Shown here: one piece after another, positions 38,901 through 50,300 of the stretch
Layout of the letters: each line of letters begins with the position of its first letter
Position numbering within the stretch: the stretch's first letter is position 1
DNA from: Fragum whitleyi
Lineage: Eukaryota; Mollusca; Bivalvia; Cardiida; Cardiidae
Assembly (NCBI GenBank): GCA_948146395.1
Contig: OX411545.1
Coordinates: 23,639,526 to 23,703,525 of the forward strand
Length of the DNA: 64,000 nt
Direction: 5' to 3'
The notes under the pieces: model-generated
What the model was told of the DNA's origin: nothing
Database searches by the model: none
The model's input: only the letters and a program-made list of their open reading frames with translations
Program-made: the position numbers and the translations under genes

Positions 38901-41900
38901 GTCAACCATCCCCGTCAAATATCTGCAAAAAAAATCAATCCAATATATAACACTAGAAATTGTGACGATGACAGCTTTAATCTTAAATACAATTCATTTT
39001 AAAAGTATGCTTTTCTTACTGTACTACTGACTTCTATCTCAAATTCTTCCAAGGAACTATCGGACCATTACTGCATAGTTTTGCTGTCAAATTATTTGTA
39101 CCAATTATTGTGACAAAAAAGAGAGTTTCTTATGGTTCTTTGTTTAGAGGATTTAATTTTTGCAAGGTTAATCTACTTTTGATTTTCATCCATTCTTTTT
39201 TTCAAACTTGCATATTTGGAAGACAGGGGCTCGTCACAGATTAAAATTTATAATTTTGATTTGTGGGTAATGAAATCGACTGTTCACTTACAATATCTGT
39301 CCACCAATTGTTGATTTGCCAGCATCTGTAAAGACAATATAATGAGGGTATAAATTCTATAAAGGTTACATCTCAACAAATGTCTTCTTGTGTTTAAGGT
39401 AGTGGACCCATAATAATTCCGCATCATTTCAGAACGCATGATCTTTCACAATGTAAACCGAGGTTTCCTAATGAAAATCATTAGGAAACCTCGGTTGACA
39501 TTGTTAAAGTTTATTACTGCCGAAATGTTCCGGATTCATTACAGGTCCACTACCTTAAGTGAAATGCCTGGTATCAAAGAAAAAGCTTGATCATTTGATT
39601 GGTTTCTTTTTAAAGAACGTTACCAATGGTTTAATAAATTTCAATTTCACTTCATGTTGGTTTTCAAATTTAAATATTTTATTATTTCTAACTTAAACCA
39701 TATGTTGTTGGTATCCATTTGAAACTTCCCATCAAGTTGCATCATGAAATTAACATTCTAGACTTACTTTACCACCTCTTATCTTGACACCTGCAGCCCT
39801 TCACTAATTGGATATTCGTGTTAAGTTGCTTTTGTTAATTGGAAGAAATACCAGCTATGAGTTAAATCAGAATTAAAATTAAGCAAAATAAGGATTAACC
39901 AGTGCTAATTCTAGGTAGGGGGATTCCCCATTTTTTTCAAAAATCCCCCATATTTTTTTTAGATTTGTGGGGGTTTTTTACTATGAAAAAAGAGTATGGA
40001 ATACCAATTATTTCTCAATTGCTTCAAATTTGTGCTGAAATCTGTTATGAAATCATAGAAAAAACACTGTAAGCTCCTTTTTCTTTTTTTGATACATTTC
40101 AAATAGTGTTTACCATCTGCATATAACACTACATAACTATATTATAGTACCTGATCAAATGTTTTCTTCAACTCGAGAGGATGTGTCCTTACAGCACAGA
40201 TATATTGGGAAAGATCTTCTATCAACATTGTACTGACAATTACCAATAATGCCAACAAATCGATGACTTAGTGCTAAACAGTTGTAACTCCCTATATGTT
40301 TATAGGGAGTTACAACTGTTTTGTACTTAGCAATCAATATGAGCTTCCTTGTGTATGTAAGTATCTTTAGATTTTTTTTTAACTCTTTTGACTTACCAAC
40401 ATGGCCAATAAATATGATGTTCATATGAGCTTTCTTGTGTATATTAGTATCTTTTGGTTTCGGAACTCGTTTGACCTCCTTCTCTTCCTCTTCCTCGTCT
40501 TCGTCTCCATTTTCTCCATTTTGTTTTTCATCGTCCTCTTCTTCATCCGCCCAATCATCGGCTGAAGGAAAGACAACAAACAGGCTCAAAATTATAGGAA
40601 TGATAATCGGAGTTTCAGCTTTGGGAGTAATCGTATTTCAATTTCTAAGAGTAAATTTTATTATACGGGGATGTGGAAATACGCATTTTCTCCACTTTTC
40701 CCTGTAAAAGTAACACGTGATTTTTTCTTGTCAAGGATCATCAATTCATGAACTTGTCTGCGAAAAAAAGAAAATAGACAAAGAAGAGAAATCATTATTT
40801 TAGAGAAGAAAATGCTGGAACCCAGCATTTTCTTCTCTAAAAACAATATTTTCTATCTTTTGATACAATCATTTGCCTAAATTAATTAATCTCTTACCTC
40901 TTTCAATTACCATTCCAAGATTTGTCCTCGATTTACTTGGTTACAGACAAGTGGCAAAGAAAAATGAACTTGTCTGCAGGTAGAAAGACCCTTGTCGGAC
41001 CAGTAGGGAACCCCTGCATTATACCTTGGAAAAGGATAAAAAGGGGCAGCTCCTGAAGCCTGAGCTGAGCAATTTTTGGATAGAATACCTATGCTCCTTA
41101 TAAATGTTAAATATTGAGCTTTTGTAGTCTGGGTCCCCAGTTTAAAATTTTCAGTTGTTTTCCCTGTTTCATGTATCAAAGCTTATGTAATTGGTACTCA
41201 ATGGACTCATCTTATAAGACTATTTCTATGAATACCCACAGCGCAGGGTTTTGTTTAATTATAAAACGTTTAAGATTCATTGTGATCACCTGCCTGTCCC
41301 TTATTCAGACCTCTTCAGGGGTATGGAATTACCATGCCCGATTCATCGGACACGGGCTTTTCCATGTGCAGGCAAGTACATTTTTCTGGGCCACTTGTCC
41401 ATGTAAAAGTAAATACCAGAGGAAATAGTACTCAGAAGATCTCGAGGAAAAATCATTAAAATGCTTCAAAGGATAGAAAGTATTGTCTTTAATGAAGAAA
41501 ATGCTGGGTTACAGCATTTTTAATATCTATCAATCCAATCATTTTGCAGACAAGTCCATTTTGATCCAGGACAAGAAGGAAATTGACTTTTACTTGCCCA
41601 TGGACAAGAGGAAATTTGTTTTTCTAAATCCCTGCTCTTGATAAGCATTGTATGAAGCAATTACTGGTGGGTATTTGACGAGCTGCATGCTTTCATTGTA
41701 CCAAACTAGCTGTTTGTAGTTTTTGATAATTTGAAAATAATTCATTGGAATTCTCATAAATACCATCCAGATAATAGCAACTCACTGCTTAGTTGCAACT
41801 AACTCAGTGCTCAAACAATAGCCTCAAGAACAAATAGCTCTTTTTTTACAGCAACTTCTTGTTAGCGCCAACAAAATGGTTGTCATACTGGATTTGTTTG

Positions 41901-43099
41901 CTTGAATTGGGTTTTACGCCGCTTTCAACAATCTTTCAGTTATATCGCAGGAGCACCTAACAATAGATTCCTGGCATTTCTCCAACCAGTACCTCCATTA
42001 CATCCTTTCCTGGCCTCCAGCTGCTATCCCACATAGGTCTACAAATATCAACCCATTGGTGGAATATAAATAGTCAAAAAGAATGAGCGTCGCCATCGGG
42101 ATTCAAACCCAGCACCTTTTGAATGATAGTCTGGCATGTTATCACTGCGCTATGACGGCTGCTTCTATTGTCATACTGGAGTTGCTATTAAGGCAGTGGA
42201 CCCATAATAGTTCCTCAACCTTTCGGATCTCATGAACTTTCACAATGTTGACTGAGGTTTCCTAATGAAAATCATAAGGAAGCCTCGGTTAACACAGTAA
42301 AAGTTCATTACCTCAGAGATGTTGCAAAACTATTACGGTCCCACTACCTTAACAGAATTCCACTCAGGCACTGTATGAAATAAGCAGAATATGGAATCTT
42401 GCTCATCTGAAAGAAAGAAACATTGCAGGGGTGTGGAATTCCCATGCCCGACTTGTCCGACTTGGGCTTTTGTACTTGAGGACAAGTAAATTTTTCTAAG
42501 CCACTTGTCCAAGGACAAGTAAATACCAGGGTAAATCTTGGAATGTTACTTAAAAGAATTAAGAGAGAAATCATCCTAATGTTCATATCATAGGGTAGAA
42601 AACATTGTTTTTAATGAAGAAAATGCTGGATACCAGCATTTTCTTCATCAAAGGCAATGTATTTTTCAAATTTTTCTATTTACTCTTTAGCGTACAAGTT
42701 CATTTTGGTCCTGGGCGAGTAGAAAATCCACTTTTACTTGTCCAGGGACAAGTGGAGAAAAATCATATTTCCACACCCCTGCATTGACTATCTGATGTCC
42801 AGTATCATTAATTGATAATTCAATTTATGCTCATGTTGGCTTCATTTAAAACAAGATGTGTTTGTGAAACACGACTGCCCCCGGAATGGCATTTTTTTTC
42901 AAAGTTTGACCTTGACAGGGCGTGTTGACAGATGACCTTGACCTTGTCACATGACCTTGACTTTGGTACCAGCGGATGCGGATCATTGAGATCTATCATC
43001 ATGCCAAATATTAGCTTTGTATCTTAAATAGGCTTGAAGATATTGGCAAGGTTAAGTTTTCGGGTTAAGTTTTCGGACAGACGGACGGACGGACGGACG

Positions 43100-43130
<31 letters not shown>

Positions 43131-46100
43131 AGACGGACACGAGTAAAACAATATGCCCCCGATCTCTCGATACGGGGGCATAAAAAAAAGTAAATTAAAG
43201 TTTTACGGTCTGTCAAGGGAAAGCAATTATTGTACCTTGAAAATGCATCAATTAATTCTACTAAAAGGTTTTTTGTATAAAACATTGAGTCTTATGTTGA
43301 AACTTTAAACTACAATATTTACCTGGTGCTTTTTCTCCTCCACCTGAAGAAAGAAACAGATCAATCTCTATAGACTCATTCAGGTAGGGTTATCCCCCAT
43401 GCTTGCCTTGCTGAACCAAGAATATTTCTCGGGGAAGTGTAAACATGGATCAGTCTGGACATAGATGTTGTAACTGCCTCTATTTTTACAGGCAGTAACA
43501 ACTGTTTTGCGCTGAGCCATCAAATTATGTGCAGTCTGACCTTGGTCTACATCACAGGTTTTCCTTTTTAAATCAGACAAGTCGAAAAATCATATCATCA
43601 AAAGAAATACTGACACACAGAAGATCATCCAGTGCAGTTAGCACTATTAGTTGGATGCATTTTGCCAAGGGTTTTATTCAGCATGGCAAGCCTGGTTTTA
43701 ATTACTAATTTCTCAGAGTCACATTTACATAAAGGGTTATAAAGAAATTTTGTGCCCAACTGTGGATTTTCTCAGATAAAGAATATTATTAAATGTATGA
43801 AAATAAAAGATAATGTTAATAAGTTGTTATTTATAACAGCTTATTAATATTATCTTTGATTTTCATAAATTTGCATTAACCCTTTCCTGTTTTACAAAAT
43901 TTTGGACCCGTCCAATTTCAAAGGTTTTGCAGACAAAAATTTAACCCTTTGCTGTTTAATCCCTGCTTTTTACGTGCCTGTGATTTTATGATTGAGAAAA
44001 CATTGTGAAAAAAGAAGGAGTTGCTTCTGACAAGCAATTTCTTCTTTTTCCACACTATTTTCTACCCTTATGAATGGTTATTTTTCAAATTAAATCCATT
44101 TTAAATTTTCGTCTGCAAAACCTTTGAATTTGGACAAGTCCAAAATTTTGTAAAACAGGAAAGGGTTAAAGTAGAATTAATTTTGAAAAATAACCATTCT
44201 GTAGGGTAGAAAATGGTGTGGAAAAAGAAGAAATTGCTTGTCAGAAGCAATTTCTTCTTTTTTCACAATGTTTTCTCAATCATAAAATCACAGGCACGTA
44301 AAAAGCAGGGATTAAACAGCAAAGGGTTAATATCATAACAGAATTGTAACAAAGTTACAACTGACATTGTGTTGAAATTTCAGAAAATTTTGAAATGAGG
44401 AAGACAAGTCTTATAACCTCAGGCCTAGGTTAGGTAAGAAGGGTTTATCATGCCCAATCTTAATGGAACCTATTTTGTTTGAAATTACAAAGATATCGAT
44501 AAAAGAGCTTAACTTGGTCAATTGATTGATTGATTGATTGAAAGGGGCTTATACTCGCTTCTAGCAATTTCTCTAGTAATATCGCATTGGTTGGAGCACT
44601 TTACATTGGATTCCTTACACCAGTGCTTCCATTACATCTTTTATAGTCCCCCAGATGCTTTCCCACTAAGGTTTAGGATTATCAACCCATTGATGGGAGA
44701 CAAATATTGGAAAGGATAAGTAAGGCCACTGGGTATTGACCCAATTGAATGAAGGTTAAGGTTAAAATGAAGTTAAGTACCTTCGTCCTCTTCACCAACC
44801 ACATCCTCTTGTTTGGTGTTATCTTGTGGAGTATTTGATTCCGATTCTTCTGTCTCTACCTTGGTTTCTACTGGGGCTTGAGTTGCTGAATGGAACAAAG
44901 AGCATTTTTAAAATCAATAGTTCATAGACTATTTTAAGTTATCAAAACATTGAAACTTATTATTGAAGCCAATTTTGATGTTTTTCCTGAATGATCAGTC
45001 TACTCAATCACTCTATTTTGCACCAGCCACCATCTTATAATCTTTCCCCTGCCCACTGTCCTTTAAATATTATAATTTCATGAATGATGCTTAAATTTCA
45101 TGTCTATAGATATTTTGAAAAACCTAGGTAAGCCTATTTACAGTACTATAATCAATAAGTTCTTGGATTCAAACTTACTGGTCAACATTTGACTTGGGGA
45201 AATTTTTTTCCCCCTTTAAATAGACCTTAAGTTCCCCTTTTGACTAACACTGAGCTTTGAAGACAAAAGACTATACCTTTGAATAGATTTTATTTTTCAA
45301 TTAAACTTGAATGCAGTCTTACAATTTAAAACATAGGGGACAAAGTCCAAATGTTCTAAATAAAGCAGGAAAAAAATCAATAGATCACACTGATAGTGTT
45401 GGGCAATCAGTTTCAAATAAAAATCGATCATCAGTTGGAAGAGTTAATCAACTAATGATGGATTGTACAATTGTTGTATTTTTTAAATACAGCACTGCCA
45501 GTACTATCCTGTGAAAGTTTAGTTAAAACTCAATGACCTAAAGGCTCTTCCTGCAGATTTTTCTACCAACTTCATGGCTCAGCATGAAACAGTTGTAACT
45601 GCCTATAAACATATCGGCAGTTACATCTGTTTCACACTGAGCCATCGATCTAATGTCAGTTTCGAAAATGGTTTAAAAGGGCTGTCATTTATGTGTTAGG
45701 AACTGATTAATCAATTATGAAATGTCTTAGTTGATTAAAACAATCAGAAGCCAAAACCAACTGATTTTCAATTACAATCAATTAATCTGCCCATCATTAC
45801 ATACTGTCACACTACCTATGAGGGCTTTGGAATCAAGGGGATGTAAACGGGGACAAACTGGGCAGTGGCAGAAGCAGAGGGGGTCAAGGGGTTCAAATGC
45901 TTACCAGTCAACTCTGCCCATTGAATAACTCGGCCTGATCAACTCAGGCCCCAATATATAGTCTTCAGTAAGCTGAATTATTGCATGAAATATAAGTTTT
46001 TTACAAATGATGCAATTATACTAATACTACATTTATTTTCATTGTGTTATTGATACTATATACAGTGATTGAATCATAGTCGAGGCTTTTAAAATTGCCC

Positions 46101-47301
46101 TCTGCTCACTGTTAGTGTATAACTAAAGGGCAACCCTCCCCTTCGCGTTAAAACCAGAAGTTGGATATGCAACGTAGAAAAATACAGATACAGTTTGAAA
46201 CATATCATCGGCTCCGTTCTATATGGACGCATAGGCCAATTTCCATTTTTTTTTTTATTGCTTTTTTGCACACATATGATATTCCCACGTCTTTTACGAA
46301 GATGCTGGACCTGAAAGTTTATCGTATCCCCCCGAAAAAGCTTCATGGACTTTTAAGATACGTCATATTCGCGCCGAAAGTGGTCGAAAAGTGAAGTTCG
46401 AAAATGATCTATTGACAAATTTGATAATTGATCATGTTTTCTTATGATAAAAGTTTATTTCAAAAGATCATTTTGAAAAAGAACACAACCTTTACTGAGG
46501 CCAGATTATTCACGTGTCTCAGTTACATACATAAAAATTGTTGCATGCATTTTTCACTTTTTTCGAGAAACCTTAGACTCAACGGCTTTCGGGGTCTTGT
46601 ATGCACCCCAAACGAAATTTTTTACAGTTGATTTGTCCTTTACCTTATGTAACATCAAATTTAATTAGTTTTTTTCATGCATTTATCTTTTATGCCTTTT
46701 TTTGTCTATACGGCATTTTGTACCGTAAAAATTAAGTGAAAAAATGACGTACTTGACACATTTTTTTGTTGTTTTTTCTTAAATAACTAATTATAGAGAC
46801 AAAATTTAATATTTATGATGACAGATAAAATATTTAGTGATTCGATTTAAATTTTTTCGACCAGAATGGCTGTACCAGTGTTTATAGATAAAAAGATATT
46901 AAGTTATTTCCTTCTCCTGAAAAGTAGGCTTTTCCCGTATTTGTCCTTATAGAACGGAGCCGACGATATGTGTAATTCTTTTAATGATTTTTAAATTCAA
47001 TTTCTTCTTTTTTAATTTGCTGATGCATACATAAATTACATCAAGCTTGAATGAAGATTAAAAGATCATGTATTATAACAATAATGCTTATTTAGGCATA
47101 AGATGTTATTGGGGCCAAGTTGGCGATTGGCAGAGTTGAAAATCGGCCAAGTTGGTTGGTCAACGTTCAAATGACCCCTCTCCCCTTCATTGATCCAATT
47201 TTCATGCAGAATGTCAAACCACGCCAAATCGTGTGTGAAACACGTATATTTGAAGAAAAATAACGTACAGAATTACGACCCCATATGTGATTTCACGCAC
47301 T

Positions 47302-47335
<34 letters not shown>

Positions 47336-50300
47336 TAACAGCATTTTTTTTAAGTTTGACCTTGACAGATGACCTTGACCTTGTCACATGACCTTGACCT
47401 TGTCACATGACCTTGACTTTGGTGTACAGCTTTGTATGTCAAATACTTTTGGAGAAAAGGCAAAGGTTAAGTTTTCGGGTTAAGTTTTCTGACAGACGGA
47501 CAGACAGACAGACAGACAGACGGACATGAGTAAAACAATATGCCACCGATCTCTCGATGCAGGGGCATAAAAATTGCATGAGCATCTTCCCTTGAAAAAC
47601 AACAAAAGTAATTAAGAAATTAAAATGAACAATTTTTGTCTCTTTCCTGCGTTAGGAAAATCCGTGAAACCTATTTTTAAAGCATTTCTGGTAGCAAATC
47701 GATACACTCGGTCTTTATCCTTATAAATGCTTCACCTAAAAGTAGACTGGTACATCTTTGTCAGCGAACAGAAAAGAATAATGATCAAAACAGGTCTTAT
47801 ATGCGCGTTTTAAAGCAGTTATTCATTGAACCAGTCTGTGTTTACGTCGTTACTGACTTATTTCGATGTTAATTACTTTAAATGCAAAAAAAAACAGGGT
47901 AGTTTGGAAGCCTTTGGGTTTGAATCATCGGCTCCCTTCCCCTTAAAAAGCCCAACTATCGTAAAGTGGTGAGATCATCTCCAGTAAAGATCAACCCCAG
48001 TCATCGCAATCTGTCAATCAAAGACCGGTTTGCAAAAAAACACTTCCTAAACAAATGGTTGGCCATGTTTTCCTTGTTACGAATGGACATTTGTGATGGG
48101 AAAATGCATTGTATCAAGTGTGATCAGTTATTTAAAGAACACTAGTCTTGAAATGCTTAAATACAATTACTGACATATTTTGAATTAAATGGTCTATACC
48201 TTTCATAATTTAATCATATGATGTGCAAAGTTGAGTAGGACCTATCAGGTTTCACAAGATCTAGGAGGAAATATTTGGTTTTAATTAATCTGGATGAAAT
48301 GGGTCAAGGTATGTCATTAAAACAGTGCTATACTAGAACTAAAAAGAAGAGGTTCAGAAACTTAAAAAATTTTTGGGTAATGTTGTATTTTAGTGATATA
48401 CCCCCATTTCCTCTCTCGTATCCCCATTTTCAATGGTAGGGGGTACAAATCCCCTAAATAAAAATCTGAGTGGAAACACTGATACTTGGAAAATGATCCC
48501 CCCCCATGTGAATATGTGCGAACCTTTTTACACAAATCCTAGCATTGCCACATATATGTGATAATGGTGAAAAAATGTAGCAATATGATCAAAGGATGGA
48601 ATCAAGGGAGGCAACCACCCTTGTTCACTGTCATGACTAAATGTTGAAGCTACCTTTCATTTTTTTACTTCTATCCTGTTTTAACTACAGGAATTAGGAG
48701 TTCCAATAGCCTGCTTTAGTGTGGATATGAGTGCATATGGTTATCTATTAGCGCATTTCAGTACATCAACTTGAAACATGAAATCAAGTAACAGAAAAGG
48801 GAATTTAATTGGCAAATATTAAACTTCAATACCTTCGTTATTTCTCAACCGATTTTGATAAAATAAACAGCAAATATTTTCATAGATAACAACCAAACCA
48901 GATTATCTGTTGATTTAACAAATTTAATTTTCCTCTGATATATCTAAAAAATGAGGCTTTAGCTGATCAATGCTAAAGTAAATTTCACAGAGGGGTTTTG
49001 AGGTGTCCTGTCAACTCGGCCTGTTAAAAACTCGGCCCGCGTAAAACTCGGCCTGTGTAAAACTCGGCCCGTCAACTCGGCCTGTATATAACTTATATAG
49101 TGTTTAGCCTAGTAAACGGATATATATAAGCACACTTATCAGATAGTTAATCAATGTGTGCAATGTACTGAAAGGAGGTGCAAATTCACAATTGATGACT
49201 AAAATCTACGATCTTCATATTTAATACGCATATAACTCGTCATCTTCTTTTGTGCTTAGAAAAAAAAATACCTTGAAAAACAAATTTGAATAAAAGATAA
49301 ATTAAGTATTTAATTATGTCTATTTTATCTTATATTTACAGAAATGCCATACAATAGTAAAATACAGGGCTCTTGGAAACGACAGTAGTGTCGTCTGAGA
49401 CGACAACTTTTCTCAGCGGACGACAAAAAATCCTTTCAAAGGATTCCACCGGACGATAAGTTTTTCTAGGGCACGCGTCTCGACTTATAACCTCTCGGCT
49501 GTGTATAACATGTATTTGATTGTTTACGTAAATTAACTGTCGCGTGAAAAATCGATTGTAGCCATATCTGAAGTCCGATGGACGGGTGCGGTAGGCGTGG
49601 CGTTAATTGACGCCAACAGCCAATCGTAATCGGTTATTAGTAGACCTTGTAGGCGGAGCTCGATTATGAATGGAATCTAGACTCTGCCCGGCGATGTGTT
49701 TTGGCGATTATGCATAAACGAAACATGTGAACTGAAGCAGTTGATTGACTAATTATATACCGGTAATTGAATTCGAGCATGGCCCCCAATGGGACGAAGG
49801 CAATAGTAAGACAACATAATCGACCCGATTTATTCGTAACAAGTAAATGATTAGTCCGTGTCCTTCGAACTGTCCCGAATCTTTTTTACCTTTTGTAAAA
49901 CCGGTAATTTGAGTAAAAACAATTATTAAATTAAAGAAATGTTCCGGAAAATTACGAAATGAATTATCACTAGCGGTGAATCTCTGGAAAGCCGTGCATG
50001 TGCGTAATGCCGTCGGATAACGTATTTCGAAAATAGAAAGCTCCGGATCAGCCTACTGATCAGACATGTGTTGAAGTAAAAAAAAAAAAAAAAAAATGAA
50101 CACAAATCAAAAGACAGGTGGTTCGGAAAGTTTAATTATTTCAATCTAAAAGGAACAAGTATTCTGAAGTATTGCATGGCAATACCAAGTCCCCTACCGG
50201 ATTTATATATATATCCTTAGAGCAGTATCTTTTTTGGGTGGTAAAGGTATTACTACCTCTCCAAAATATTACAGTTGTAACAGATTTTATGTATCAGCTC

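Larger units (their letters stand above)
43735..44426. mobile_element. Long-TIR MITE, outermost layer of a three-level nest
   Basis: The left part GGTTATAAAGAAATTTTGTG to TTTTCATAAATTTGCA and the right part TATCATAACAGAATTGTAAC to TCTTATAACCTCAGGCCT together match 26758..26992. 43876..44330 is inserted between them. Confidence 0.65.

Noticed and set aside
40435..40707. Ser-rich reading frame on the plus strand
   Set aside because: It is the antisense of the acidic eRF3 exon 4 (Glu/Asp codons read as Ser/Phe on the other strand).
43075..43138. GGAC/GACA tract as a possible CRISPR-like or regulatory array
   Set aside because: It is a simple tetranucleotide microsatellite within the GCCCCC-hairpin element; no spacers or repeat-spacer structure.
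46161..46631. Short reading frames inside the 46200..46973 element
   Set aside because: They overlap on both strands and run into the terminal repeats; no domain or conserved motif is visible.
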